A model generated the notes under the pieces. That model saw only the letters and a program-made list of their open reading frames with translations. It ran no database searches and had not been told where the DNA came from. A stretch of 58,025 bases of DNA. It comes from Gemmatimonadota bacterium (GTDB lineage Bacteria; JBHIER01; G020348925). Of the stretch, positions 16,809-26,696 are shown one piece after another. Positions within the stretch are counted from its first letter, which is position 1. Every line of letters starts with the position of its first letter. The position numbers and the translations under genes were made by a program. The stretch spans positions 4,038,558 to 4,096,582 of the forward strand of contig CP070758.1 in the NCBI GenBank assembly GCA_020348925.1, given 5' to 3'.

Positions 16809-17645
16809 ATGCACTTCTTTTCAAGGCAATTCAACAATCGAGTTCTTATTCTCCCAATCTTTCTGATGATTGTGATCTGGTGTCCCGTCCATTGCCAGGA
16901 GGAGACGCGGGAAAGCATAGACAAGATCATAGAAGCATATACACAATTTCAGTTCACTGACGTGATAACGTTAGCCCATCAAGCCCTCACAACCGATCCG
17001 CCACCATCGGAAGAAATCCGTGTTCAGATATATACGTACCTTGGTTTTGCCTATACCGCTCTGGGAGAAAACGACAAGGCCAAAGAGAATTTCGAGGAAG
17101 CCCTCACTTTGGACCCTTCCCTCACCCTTGATCCAATCTATGTTTCCCCAAAGATCATTGCCATTTTCAGCGAGGCGAAGGCGGCTGTTGAAACGAGCCA
17201 AGAAAAAATCGAAAGAGAGCCCGTGCAGCCTTTTCCAATCAGCATCACAAAAGATAAGCGATCCGGAGGGGCCTGGAGATCGCTCCTTGTCCCAGGATGG
17301 GGACAACTGTATAAAGGACAAAAACAGAAGGCCTTGGCAATTTTTACTGTGCACACGATCAACCTCGGCGCAACGCTCTATTTGCACTTGAAAATGGAAG
17401 ACGCGCACGACGAATATCGGCGTGCGAGAGATCCCGTCACTATCGAAGCGACGTACGATCGATACAACTCGTATCACAAAAAAAGAAATTACCTCCTAAT
17501 TTTCACTGCGCTTGTTTGGATATCCTCTCACATCGACGCCGCCGTCAGTCAACCGAAATCAGATGTGAGTGACGGAAAGAGTACTTCGTTCATTCCCGAA
17601 ATAACCCCCACTTCATTCAATCTCACATGTTCCATTCGTTTTTAA
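16809..17645 (+). CDS. Exported TPR protein with DUF5683-like membrane segment
   Basis: This 278-residue protein has an N-terminal signal or anchor ('VLILPIFLMIVIWCPVHC'). A TPR region follows (about 35-105, with 'IYTYLGFAYTALGENDKAKE' and 'FEEALTLDPSLTLDP'). A DUF5683-like part with 'SLLVPGWGQLYKGQKQKALA' and two hydrophobic stretches completes it. Proteins of this sort occur in FCB genomes beside protein kinases and PEGA proteins and are probably envelope-associated scaffolds. It lies 133 nt downstream of the kinase on the same strand. No clear Shine-Dalgarno precedes the ATG, so the start is provisional. Confidence 0.75.
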   Translation: MHFFSRQFNNRVLILPIFLMIVIWCPVHCQEETRESIDKIIEAYTQFQFTDVITLAHQALTTDPPPSEEIRVQIYTYLGFAYTALGENDKAKENFEEALTLDPSLTLDPIYVSPKIIAIFSEAKAAVETSQEKIEREPVQPFPISITKDKRSGGAWRSLLVPGWGQLYKGQKQKALAIFTVHTINLGATLYLHLKMEDAHDEYRRARDPVTIEATYDRYNSYHKKRNYLLIFTALVWISSHIDAAVSQPKSDVSDGKSTSFIPEITPTSFNLTCSIRF

Positions 17646-17879
17646 AGAGTGACAGGATCTCCAGTTCACGCATTTTTTGCAGTTTTCCCGTGAAAATGTT
17701 GCACAGTATCGTTTTTACCAGCATCTCTGTCTCATTTCTGACTGTGTGTATATCAATACAAATACTTGTTAATTATTTAATTATATTTTTTTTCATTATT
17801 TTTGCCAGCACATTGGCGTAGGCACACAAATTGCGTATCATTTTTTAGGGTTTAAGTATCTGAGATAAAGGAATTTACT

Positions 17880-20800
17880 ATGACAACACTGCCTTTCACA
17901 CAATCACCTGCGACTGCGGCTCTCAGACGATGTTTCGTACAATCATCTCTGATTCCGTTTCTCATGTGTCTCATCGTACTCTTCGGCGTAAGGAGAGCAA
18001 CCGCGTCAACTGGTGAGTGGACTCTCCAACGGTCCGTACCATACGATATCGATGTGATTCGTGATGTCTCTTTCACCCACGACGGGCGCACCGGCTGGAT
18101 TGTCGGATACAGTCAATATGGCCGTGACCATTTCGGTTCGACTATTTTAAAAACGACTGATGGAGGCACGACATGGTCGGAACGAGAGGTCGGTTTACCG
18201 AACATCAACGAAGCAATTCACTTCGTCGATGAATCCCACGGTTGGATCGTTGGGAGCAGGGGGGGAATTGCAGTGAGTACTGACGGGGGTGCCCTTTGGA
18301 CTGCTCAATCCAGCGGTACCGATGCACGCCTGAAAGATATTTATTGTATCAACGACACCCTTGGCTGGGCTGTTGGGGAGTACACGATTTTATATACTTC
18401 GAACGGTGGCCAATTATGGCAAGGAGCCGGAATCAGTTACGGACCACGATTCAATGCCGTGACGTTCCAAACAGAAAAAAACGGTTGGGTCGTAGGAAAT
18501 GGTGGTATAATACTCCACACTGCGGATGGGGGAAGTACCTGGACGTCCGTCTCCAGCCCGACAGCTGAAGATCTTTCTGATATCGCTTTTGTCAACCAGA
18601 CAAAAGGATGGGCGGTTGGAAAAAACGGGGTCATCCTTGTGACAGAAGATGGTGGTGCCACATGGGTGAACCAGCAAAGCGGCACAAATCGGTCGCTCCA
18701 AGCTCTTTCGTTTTCAGACGTCCAAACAGGCTGGGTCGCAGGATCCGGCGGTACGACCCTTCACACGACTGACGGTGGCAAGACATGGACCAAAATTTCC
18801 GTTCCTGCCAACGCAAACCTCTATGCCGTGCATTTCTCTGAAGAACACCGCGGCTGGGTTTTCGGGGCGGGTGGTGTTTTCCTTCATACTGAGGATAACG
18901 GGATAACCTGGAACCCTATCATGAACGGACCCAATGCCAATTTAACGGGCGTCTCTTTCGTCGACTCGAAAAACGGTTGGGCCTGCGGCTGGAACGGTAC
19001 CATTCTTCACACGGAAGATGGTGGCAGAAATTGGAGAACCCAGCGCTGCGGTCTGGATGCACTTCTCATGGGGATTGATTTTGTTCATATCGGTAAAGGG
19101 TGGATCATCTCGTATGAAGGGGGAATGCTCAAAACTGAGAACGGAGGAGAACAATGGTCCTCAATCCAAGCACCGGCTGGCACATTTCGAAATCTCGATT
19201 ATGTCGATGAAGACAATATCTGGGTCGTAGGTGAACATAACAATCTCGGAACCATCTTCCACGGACTATCTGATGGTGCGGAATGGTATATTGAAGCTCA
19301 AGTCCCTATAGGGGGACCGTTGTTCGATATCCAATTTGCCGACAGAAACAGAGGATGGGCTGTGGGAACCGGTGGAGCCATATTACACACTTCGAACGCG
19401 GGTGAAACGTGGACGCAACAGATCTCCGGAATTGACGAGGACCTGAACCAAATTCAAGCTGTCAACCACGCTGTTGCATGGGCCTCGGGAAACTTCGACA
19501 ATCTCCTCGTCACTGAAAATGGTGGCGAGGACTGGAACATCGTTCAACTCGATCCGGACTACACTTACGGGTCGATCACTTTCCAAAACCTTCAACAGGG
19601 ATGGGTCGTGGGAAGATCAAAGACCGACGGTTCGGTCGTCATTTTTTCGACGAGGGATGGAGGAAATTCGTGGGAAAGCACCCCCATGGCAGTGAAAGAA
19701 GGATTTCAGGCCACCAATTTTGTAAGTCTATACGAGGGATGGTCCGTGGGAGAGAAAGGAACGGTTTGGTATTACGCGGATAAAACTGGTTTTATATTTC
19801 ACTCTCTGTCCGGATATGTGTCCTATTGTGAAAATTTGAAACCGATTCCGAATGTCACATTGAACCTTTCAGGTTACACGACAGATACTGGAAATACGGA
19901 TGAGGACGGTACGTTTCGGTTCGACGGTCTACGTCAAGGTCGAACTTTCTGTCTCGAAGCCCACATGGTCGGTGCCTCCAAACAGGTCATCACCTCTTAT
20001 GACGCGTCCCTGGTACTGAGCAGCCTGGTTGGACAATATACTCTCAGTCCATGCGATTCAATAGCTGCGGATGTCACAGGAAACAATCAGGTCTCGGCCT
20101 TAGATGTATCCGCCATCTTGCGATATGTCGTCGGTTTGGAAACCGAGGAATTAACCGGAAATTGGAATTTTTTCCCTCAGCAATTCTGCTATACCGACCT
20201 CCCCTCCGACCAGTCGGATTTACTCTTCGAAGGGATCATCTATGGTGATGTCAGTCAAAACTGGCCAGGCATTCGCGATACGAATGTGCCGGACATTACT
20301 GTCAGCCTTCCTCATACCGGAGCAGCAGCAGGAACCGATTTTGTCATTCTCACTTTTGCATCCTCCATTTCGGACTCCATTGACATCTTCTCATATCAAG
20401 CGCAGATAGATTACGATCCTTCACTTCTGCAAATCGTTGCACTTTCCGACACCGGACTTGTCCCTGATGGCTGGGGTCAGATGGTGTATCGTATCGACAA
20501 CAATAACGGACATCTTTTTACTGCCAAAGCAGCAAGTTTCCCTCTTCAATGGAACGGAAGTCCATCTGCGCCATTGATGAGAATCCATATGCGTGTCAAT
20601 TCGCACGCCTCATCCGGAGCTACCAGTCCCTTAACATTGGCATCGATGATTTTTAATGAAGGCTATCCCTGGGCAGAAACCCAGGACGGGTTTTTTCAAG
20701 TATTGAAGCACACAATTTCGGGGACAGTCACTTACTGTTCGACAGCGATTGAAATCCCCAGCGTTGAACTCTCCTTATCCGGGGACGATACCTTGAACGC

Positions 20801-22892
20801 AACAACAGGTGAAAGTGGCTGGTATGGATTTCACGGTCTGAACCAAGGTGGAAACTACACCGTTTCGTCCCTCGTAAAGAACGATGTGTCGAAGGATATC
20901 ATCTCCTCTTTCGATGCATCCCTTATTCTTCGCCACCTGACTGGTACATACAAACTTGGAGCATGCGGAACCAGCGCAGCCGATGTCAATGGAAATTCAA
21001 TGATCGACCCCGGGGATGCCCTTCTCATCTCCCGATACACAGTCGGAGAACCAAATCAAGGCCATACGGGATCATGGGCCTTCTCTCCCGCAGGGACAAA
21101 TTACGAAGCGTTACCATCCGATCTGAGAGATCAGAACTATTCGGCTTTCGTCTTTGGCGACGTCAGTTTGAACTATCCGGAGAACAATGAACCTCCAGAA
21201 ACTCCCTGGGTTCACATCTGTCTGCCCCAAGATAGCATCGATCCTGGTGCCACCATAGGATTCCCTATTCTGATCGATTCTTTCTCTGAGGAAAACCTCG
21301 AACTCATGGATATATACTCGTGTGATATCAAACTAAGTTACGATCCCTCTGTTCTCACAGCCTTTCTCGTTTCCACCGACGGATTGGACAAGGATCATTG
21401 GGAAATTGTCTCCTCAAAGATTGATGACGAAACCGGTCTCGTAAAAATCAGCATGGCGAGCGCTTCACCTCTGAGCTGCAGTAAAACCACAAAAATCCCA
21501 CTCGTTCGAATCGAATTCTACGTCAACGAGGAAACTCCCCCCGGAACGAACAGTCCTATTCGCATCTCAAGCGTTCTGTTCAACGAAGGAATCCTCAACA
21601 CACGAAAAAATGACGGACTCCTGCATATCCAGGGAAAATCAATCTCCGGAGTTGTCCGTTATTATGATACGCAACAGGCCGTGAACGGTGTCGTGCTGCA
21701 AATTTACAGTTTCACGACCGAAAGAACAACGACGAACATCCAAGGCGAATATCTATTCCCAGATCTTCCCACAGGAGGACGATACTGCATCTTCCCCATA
21801 CGCGGAGAACAGTTACCTCCGAGCCAACAAATCATCAGCTCGTACGATGCTGCCCTCATTTCGCGCCATGTCATTCACCTTTTGCCTTTCAGCTCCGGTG
21901 ATTCCATTGCTGCCGACGTGAGCGGAGATGGAACCATCAGCGCCTATGATGCCTCTCTCATTCTTCAATACGTCGTGTGTAACAACTGCAATGGATCCTC
22001 AGCTTTTTCTCGACGCATAGGGACATGGCACTTCGAACCACCGCATCGGTGCTTCGAAAATCTTAGGCATAATGAAACTTCCGATTACAATGCAGTCGTG
22101 TATGGCGACGTGAGCCAGAACTGGCCTGGTTTTGCCCTGGCAAAACCTGCAGCCGATGATGGAATTCAGATCGATCAGGCCAAAGTGATCCCTCAATTCA
22201 ACAAAACCTTCACGCTTCCTTTACGAGTCAATAATCCGAAAGGGATTCTTTCGGCCGATATCACGCTCTCCTATAACTCAGAAGAGCTGAGTGCCAGACG
22301 CGCATCAACCACAGCGTTGACGAGTGACTGGGAAATTGCATATCACATTTACAAGAATGGCTCAATAAAAATCGCCATGGCAGGGTATCAAGAGCTTCAA
22401 AATTCCGGTCCGATTGTTGAGATCGAGTTTGAAGCCCGCTCAAACTTCGATTCGCCGTGCCCGTTGGAAATCTCAATCCTTTTCAATGAGGGGCGGATCC
22501 CTTCACCTCAGAATATTCGAGGATTTATCAAGCCCATAGTACACGCACCCTTAGTGTACGAACTCCGTCAGAACCATCCCAATCCTTTCAACTCCTCAAC
22601 CGAGATTCAATATACCGTTCCAGGGATCCGGAACACCGTCGCCGATGAGATCCCTTTTATTACCTTGACAATATATAACCTCCTGGGACAAGAAGTGATG
22701 ACGTTAGTCAAGGAACACCAGGAGCCAGGTCCACAGAGTGTCACTTGGGATGGTACAGATAACAACGGCTTTCCGGCAGCCAGCGGCATCTATTTTTATA
22801 AATTAAGGATAGACGGCCGTGACACCCCCGATGGAAATGTCCCGGTTGGGGAAGCCTGGATAGAAACGAAACGAATGGTGCTCCTGAAGTAG
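17880..22892 (+). CDS. Secreted propeller-cohesin/dockerin multimodular protein with sorting domain
   Basis: This is a 1,670-residue exported protein. After a signal peptide (about 1-43), residues 45-640 hold 14 YCF48/BNR-like repeats by my count ('GWVVGNGGIILHTADGG' type), enough for two seven-bladed propellers. Three long units follow at about 641-942, 943-1251 and 1252-1545. Each has a carboxypeptidase-regulatory-like beta sandwich ('PNVTLNLSG', 'TDEDGTFRFDGL'), a dockerin-like EF-hand pair ('ITSYDASLVL', 'AADVTGNNQVSALDVSAILR') and a cohesin-like domain ('YQAQIDYDPSLLQIVALS', 'IFNEG'). The last 110 residues are the sorting domain ('NHPNPFNSSTEIQY', 'WDGTDNNGFPAASGIYFYK', 'TKRMVLLK'). AAAGG precedes the ATG. 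It likely serves as a surface scaffold; the binding partners are unknown. Confidence 0.9.
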   Translation: MTTLPFTQSPATAALRRCFVQSSLIPFLMCLIVLFGVRRATASTGEWTLQRSVPYDIDVIRDVSFTHDGRTGWIVGYSQYGRDHFGSTILKTTDGGTTWSEREVGLPNINEAIHFVDESHGWIVGSRGGIAVSTDGGALWTAQSSGTDARLKDIYCINDTLGWAVGEYTILYTSNGGQLWQGAGISYGPRFNAVTFQTEKNGWVVGNGGIILHTADGGSTWTSVSSPTAEDLSDIAFVNQTKGWAVGKNGVILVTEDGGATWVNQQSGTNRSLQALSFSDVQTGWVAGSGGTTLHTTDGGKTWTKISVPANANLYAVHFSEEHRGWVFGAGGVFLHTEDNGITWNPIMNGPNANLTGVSFVDSKNGWACGWNGTILHTEDGGRNWRTQRCGLDALLMGIDFVHIGKGWIISYEGGMLKTENGGEQWSSIQAPAGTFRNLDYVDEDNIWVVGEHNNLGTIFHGLSDGAEWYIEAQVPIGGPLFDIQFADRNRGWAVGTGGAILHTSNAGETWTQQISGIDEDLNQIQAVNHAVAWASGNFDNLLVTENGGEDWNIVQLDPDYTYGSITFQNLQQGWVVGRSKTDGSVVIFSTRDGGNSWESTPMAVKEGFQATNFVSLYEGWSVGEKGTVWYYADKTGFIFHSLSGYVSYCENLKPIPNVTLNLSGYTTDTGNTDEDGTFRFDGLRQGRTFCLEAHMVGASKQVITSYDASLVLSSLVGQYTLSPCDSIAADVTGNNQVSALDVSAILRYVVGLETEELTGNWNFFPQQFCYTDLPSDQSDLLFEGIIYGDVSQNWPGIRDTNVPDITVSLPHTGAAAGTDFVILTFASSISDSIDIFSYQAQIDYDPSLLQIVALSDTGLVPDGWGQMVYRIDNNNGHLFTAKAASFPLQWNGSPSAPLMRIHMRVNSHASSGATSPLTLASMIFNEGYPWAETQDGFFQVLKHTISGTVTYCSTAIEIPSVELSLSGDDTLNATTGESGWYGFHGLNQGGNYTVSSLVKNDVSKDIISSFDASLILRHLTGTYKLGACGTSAADVNGNSMIDPGDALLISRYTVGEPNQGHTGSWAFSPAGTNYEALPSDLRDQNYSAFVFGDVSLNYPENNEPPETPWVHICLPQDSIDPGATIGFPILIDSFSEENLELMDIYSCDIKLSYDPSVLTAFLVSTDGLDKDHWEIVSSKIDDETGLVKISMASASPLSCSKTTKIPLVRIEFYVNEETPPGTNSPIRISSVLFNEGILNTRKNDGLLHIQGKSISGVVRYYDTQQAVNGVVLQIYSFTTERTTTNIQGEYLFPDLPTGGRYCIFPIRGEQLPPSQQIISSYDAALISRHVIHLLPFSSGDSIAADVSGDGTISAYDASLILQYVVCNNCNGSSAFSRRIGTWHFEPPHRCFENLRHNETSDYNAVVYGDVSQNWPGFALAKPAADDGIQIDQAKVIPQFNKTFTLPLRVNNPKGILSADITLSYNSEELSARRASTTALTSDWEIAYHIYKNGSIKIAMAGYQELQNSGPIVEIEFEARSNFDSPCPLEISILFNEGRIPSPQNIRGFIKPIVHAPLVYELRQNHPNPFNSSTEIQYTVPGIRNTVADEIPFITLTIYNLLGQEVMTLVKEHQEPGPQSVTWDGTDNNGFPAASGIYFYKLRIDGRDTPDGNVPVGEAWIETKRMVLLK

Positions 22893-22921
22893 GAACAAGA
22901 ATTCATGGTTTCGGAGAAAGT

Positions 22922-23026
22922 GGATATCGCTGAGCGGGTCCTAAGAAGAGATGACAGTCTTGTCACATGAAAGAATGCTACCCTCCTTCATGTCCCTCTT
23001 TCATAAAATGCCTGCCAGCGATATCC
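22922..23026. repeat. Structured 105-bp inverted repeat
   Basis: The ends are perfect 11-bp inverted repeats, GGATATCGCTG (22922-22932) and CAGCGATATCC (23016-23026). Two smaller hairpins lie within: TGACA-gtct-TGTCA (22952-22965) and CATGAA/TTCATG (22966-22971, 22987-22992). It fills most of the gap between two secreted-protein genes. It could be a miniature palindromic element or a structured 3' RNA end; there is no T tract. Confidence 0.65.
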
Positions 23027-23083
23027 TAATGAAATCAATCGAAAAATTTTGAACACACGACAGATAGGAAGTGAGGAGGTCAC

Positions 23084-24241
23084 ATGACCACAGGATCTTT
23101 TTCATTTTTTCGACTTTTTCTTATTGTTGTAATTGCATTCTCATCAACACAAGCCTCTGCCAAATCCAACAAAGCGACGACTTCTGACACGATAAATGTA
23201 AGCATTCCTGACATTGCGGCATTACCTGGAGAGACTATTCGTGTTCCCATTGTTACGTCCTTCGTCGAAATAGAGGACTCCATAACCTCCTTGGAAGGTT
23301 CCATTACGTGCGATACAACCATTTTTACGCTCCTTGATCTCGAAAGAGAACAGACATTGACGGAAACGTGGACACTATTGGATCCCATGTTCAACGTCAT
23401 TGGAAACTCAGCCCTCATCGCCTTCCCAGGCCTCTACCCCATCCAAGGAAGCGGTGCTTTGCTCCTTCTTGTCTTCCAGGTATCGGATGATGCCGATATT
23501 GGCCAGACAACGCTTCTCGAGTTCAACCGCTTCACCCTGAACGAGGGCCGCCCCGTCTCCATAACGCAGAATGCGCTGTTCACGGTTGGTGAAAGTCCGC
23601 TCATCGAGCTGTCGAACAGGGAGCACAACTTCGGTACAGTGGATATAGGGGATGCCAACGAATGGCCATTTTTAATCACAAATCATGGTTCGGCAGACTT
23701 ACATATTCTTGACATTCACTCCGACTTCACGCAATTCACCCTAAATCAAAATGTTCTTCCCATAATCCTTCAAACCGGAGAAAGCCAGGAATTTCGGACA
23801 GCGTTTCAACCGACGACAGAAGACACCCTTGAGAATCGTTTCCGAGTAACCTCTAATGATCCCCAGGAACCCATTGCAATCATAAGCCTCACAGGAGCCG
23901 GACGTGACACCGGAACGCCGGTACAGGAACATCTGGAGTTGAATCAACTTCCTGAAAGGTATGAGTTATTCCAAAATTACCCGAATCCCTTTAATCCATC
24001 CACTGTGATTCGATATCATATCCCCAATGTCGATTATCCTGTTCACACCTCTCTGAAGGTTTTCAATTGTTTGGGACAAAAGCTGAGAACACTTGTCGAT
24101 GGAATTCAAGAACCCGGATACTACGCCGTCACCTGGGATGCTCACGATGGACACAGCAACGCAATTCCGAGCGGCGTCTATTTCTACACACTCGAGGTCG
24201 GCGATTTTCTCGCCACGAAAAGGATGGTCTATGTCAGATAA
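23084..24241 (+). CDS. Secreted cohesin-like plus HYDIN-like protein with sorting domain
   Basis: This 385-residue exported protein has a signal peptide (residues 1-27). Residues about 35-165 form a cohesin-like beta sandwich ('ALPGETIRVPIVTS', 'LEGSITCDTTIFTLLDL', 'TLNEGRPVS'). Residues about 170-275 form a HYDIN/ASPM-SPD2-type Ig domain ('ELSNREHNFGTVDIGDA', 'FRVTSNDPQEPIAIISLTGA'). The C terminus is the sorting domain ('NYPNPFNPSTVIRYHIP', 'TKRMVYVR'). AGGAGG lies just upstream of the ATG. As a free cohesin with a surface-sorting tail, it could anchor a dockerin protein such as the one at 32977-34200; this is inference. Confidence 0.85.
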   Translation: MTTGSFSFFRLFLIVVIAFSSTQASAKSNKATTSDTINVSIPDIAALPGETIRVPIVTSFVEIEDSITSLEGSITCDTTIFTLLDLEREQTLTETWTLLDPMFNVIGNSALIAFPGLYPIQGSGALLLLVFQVSDDADIGQTTLLEFNRFTLNEGRPVSITQNALFTVGESPLIELSNREHNFGTVDIGDANEWPFLITNHGSADLHILDIHSDFTQFTLNQNVLPIILQTGESQEFRTAFQPTTEDTLENRFRVTSNDPQEPIAIISLTGAGRDTGTPVQEHLELNQLPERYELFQNYPNPFNPSTVIRYHIPNVDYPVHTSLKVFNCLGQKLRTLVDGIQEPGYYAVTWDAHDGHSNAIPSGVYFYTLEVGDFLATKRMVYVR

Positions 24242-24467
24242 GTAAAGGAGAAGATTTTTTCAGTTTTTTTCAGACCTTTCGTCTCAATGCTCTCACGAAG
24301 TCACTGAGAGTCGGTTTGTATTCGAGTCCGTTTGGTGGTGAGGGAAACATGACAGGCAAGGGGCTCACACCATCGAATCTGCACCAGACTGCCAGTAACT
24401 TCCCTCGGTACGCTTCCCGGGCGCGTTTTGCATAGCAGACACTTTTGCCCACAAGGGGGTGCGGGGC
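24242..24467. other. Intergenic spacer, possibly repeat-derived
   Basis: No gene is supported. The segment around 24330-24460 is GC-richer than its surroundings and its translation in one frame ('SNFPRYASRARFAKQT', 'LLPTRG') resembles the low-information phrases encoded by dispersed intergenic repeats of many environmental genomes. It may be a repeat relic. A second copy elsewhere in the genome would be needed to establish this. Confidence 0.3.
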
Positions 24468-26684
24468 ATGAGGACCGTTTTCATTGTTTCGTCGATTATC
24501 TTTGTACTGCTGTTTTGCAACACGAGCCACGCTTCAGAGGATCACATCGCCATCCTAAGACCGGGGGCCTTTCAGAATGATGTGTTTCCTCTTCCCCACT
24601 CTGAAAAAATCCAAGAATCAAAATCCAAAATCCAAAAAGAAGTGAGCTTCTCAAACGGAACCCTCGACACGTTGACCTGGAAAAACGATGCGGGAATTAA
24701 TCCTGTAATTTTTGGTTTTCTCAATCCCGGAGATTCAATGTTAGTCTGGCTCAAACCGGAAATGGCCTGCAGCCTCATCGCCATTCGTTTCAAGCCAATC
24801 AATTTTGAAGGGACAGTCATTCTTGACATATGGGATGCATCCCATTACGATCCTTTAATATATTCGTATGATAGCACCGATGCCCGTGGCTGGTTCGGCA
24901 CATACGAACCCATTTCCGACCCATCCGGATGGATACCCGGGAACATCATAGGCCATTCCCCTCTGGGATGGAGTGCCTCAGATCCCGAGCACCATCACTG
25001 GGGCCCATGCTCCTCCAATGTGACCGAAGAGGATGCCGATACGTGGGTCGAAATTCCTGCACGCTCCGGTCTCCAGGGAGTCGTCGATCTGGGTTCTAAA
25101 CCCTTCTTTATCGGGGCCGCTTTTTACATAAGCCAGGGATATGGATTTTACGCCCAATACGATTGGACTACTCCTTACAACCTCTTTAAGTTCTATTCTG
25201 CCTGCTGCGGTCCCGACAACGAACACAGCGGCTGGTTTCTCCGGTCGTACTTCATCTGGTTCGAAGCTATTGTCAAATATTATAAGAACACACCTCCTAC
25301 TTTCAGTAATCTGAAGATTCAAAACGACACGTATGCCCCAGGCCCTTTTCCCATAAGCGTGACTATTCAAGACAAAGATTCAGAGAACGAGACAAGAGCC
25401 GGTGTAGCCTTCGCTCAACTCGTTTACAAAATTCACGCAGTCACCCGCAGAGTATTCATGGAAGAATCCCCAGAAGTCGGACTTTTCACCGGACGTCTTC
25501 CGGAACTGAGTCCTGGCGATACTGTAACCTATTGGATCGAGGCAACCGATTTTGCCGGTGCTTCCTCTCAATCCAACAGGATCACCTTTGCCAGACTCGA
25601 ACCCCGGTATCCTGAAGCCGATATTCTCGTCATCTGGGACTATGCGGACGATCCGGATTTGGATACCTTCTTTGTCGATCTTTTTTCCAATTTAGATGTT
25701 CGATACGATCATGAGCTTTGGAATATTCCAAAACATCGTGGAATTGATGTCAGTGTGATCGACTGGGGTTGGAACACGATCTATATCTCAGGAATGGGGT
25801 GCAGACATACGCTGCCCGGGCGAGAGTATGCCGAAAATCCTTTCATCGACTGGCTCGAAGCAGGAACAGCTGATCGACCTCACAACCTTCTCTATGTCGA
25901 TCAGGACTATTACTGTTCTCACAGAAAAGAGTACGATTGCGATTGGGATGAAGAACACACCGAGGGAGAGACCATGTACAACTACTTCGGTGTCGCCCAT
26001 GCCATCAGCGACAATCATGGAACGGACGATGCCGGGTACGACAGTGTGGCCATCGGCCGAGGCGACTTCGCAGGCATTCGTGTCAACTTCCTGCCCGATG
26101 CCTGGGACCCAACCCATCCTGAATACAATCTCTGGCCCGATTGGCTGGTTGAATTGACGGAAGATGCGGAACAAATATTCGAATTCAAGGATTCCGGATT
26201 TGGAGCCGGAGTCCGCTTGGACAGAGGATACTACAAAACCGCCTACCTCCCCTGGCAGGACTTCTTCGCCGTCGATTCCCTTGAGAACGGAGATTTGATA
26301 CCGAGGCCGGGACTGATAGCAACAATTGAAAAAATCCTTGAATGGTTCGGAACAAAGACTGTTGTGCAACACACTGAATCCGAATTATCACTTCCAAATC
26401 AATGCCATCTCTTTCAAAACTATCCGAATCCGTTTAATATTACTACAGATATAAGATATCAGTTAGTAGAAAGTAGATGCCCCTCCCCCATCTCTCTTAA
26501 AATTTATAACATTTTAGGCCAAGAGGTGAGGACATTGTTCATTGCACATCAGGAGCCGGGAATGTACACAGCCCGGTGGGATGGGAAGGACGATCTGGGC
26601 AGAGACGTGGCAAGTGGCGTCTACTTCTATCAATTCAGAGTACATGATTCTATCGACTCGAAACACATGGTGCTCTTGAAATAG
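24468..26684 (+). CDS. Array family, long form 1: secreted N-module / Ig / Rossmann-like / sorting domain
   Basis: Long member of the seven-protein family (738 residues). After the signal peptide, the N-module (about 60-275) opens 'DTLTWKNDAG' and contains 'ACSLIAIRFKP', 'ILDIWDASHYDP', 'SPLGWSASDPEHHHWGP', 'VDLGSKPFFIG' and ends 'WFEAIVKYYKNTPP'. An Ig-like module follows ('NDTYAPGPFPISVTI', 'VTYWIEATDFAG'). A Rossmann-like region comes next ('ADILVIWDYADDPDLDTFFV', 'GMGCRHTLPGREY', 'LLYVDQDYYCSH', 'MYNYFGV'), reminiscent of degenerate amidotransferase-like folds of secreted proteins, though no catalytic set is evident. The sorting domain ends the protein ('NYPNPFNITTDIRYQ', 'SKHMVLLK'). I chose the ATG at 24468, with AAGGGGG eight bases upstream. 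Near residue 50 a 'KIQESKSKIQKE' linker is encoded by a CCAAAATC repeat. Confidence 0.85.
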   Translation: MRTVFIVSSIIFVLLFCNTSHASEDHIAILRPGAFQNDVFPLPHSEKIQESKSKIQKEVSFSNGTLDTLTWKNDAGINPVIFGFLNPGDSMLVWLKPEMACSLIAIRFKPINFEGTVILDIWDASHYDPLIYSYDSTDARGWFGTYEPISDPSGWIPGNIIGHSPLGWSASDPEHHHWGPCSSNVTEEDADTWVEIPARSGLQGVVDLGSKPFFIGAAFYISQGYGFYAQYDWTTPYNLFKFYSACCGPDNEHSGWFLRSYFIWFEAIVKYYKNTPPTFSNLKIQNDTYAPGPFPISVTIQDKDSENETRAGVAFAQLVYKIHAVTRRVFMEESPEVGLFTGRLPELSPGDTVTYWIEATDFAGASSQSNRITFARLEPRYPEADILVIWDYADDPDLDTFFVDLFSNLDVRYDHELWNIPKHRGIDVSVIDWGWNTIYISGMGCRHTLPGREYAENPFIDWLEAGTADRPHNLLYVDQDYYCSHRKEYDCDWDEEHTEGETMYNYFGVAHAISDNHGTDDAGYDSVAIGRGDFAGIRVNFLPDAWDPTHPEYNLWPDWLVELTEDAEQIFEFKDSGFGAGVRLDRGYYKTAYLPWQDFFAVDSLENGDLIPRPGLIATIEKILEWFGTKTVVQHTESELSLPNQCHLFQNYPNPFNITTDIRYQLVESRCPSPISLKIYNILGQEVRTLFIAHQEPGMYTARWDGKDDLGRDVASGVYFYQFRVHDSIDSKHMVLLK
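24607..24638 (+). repeat. CCAAAATC-type short repeat inside a coding region
   Basis: Three imperfect copies of AATCCAAAA/AATCAAAAT run in tandem at a period of about 8-9 nt, encoding a Lys/Ser/Gln linker. It sits between the signal peptide and the N-module of the long-form protein. The other family members do not have it. Confidence 0.55.
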
Positions 26685-26696
26685 GATTCACGAGGG

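Noticed and set aside
17627-17821. 64-residue hydrophobic frame overlapping the end of the TPR/DUF5683 gene
   Set aside because: AT-rich downstream sequence readily gives Phe/Ile-rich frames; there is no ribosome-binding site and it overlaps the real gene.
17880-24241. Cohesin/dockerin content considered as a cellulosome
   Set aside because: No glycoside hydrolase or carbohydrate-binding module is encoded nearby; only the assembly modules are present.
24270-24530. 86-residue minus-strand frame in the 24.3-kb spacer
   Set aside because: It reaches into the start of long form 1 on the opposite strand and resembles repeat-derived sequence more than a protein.
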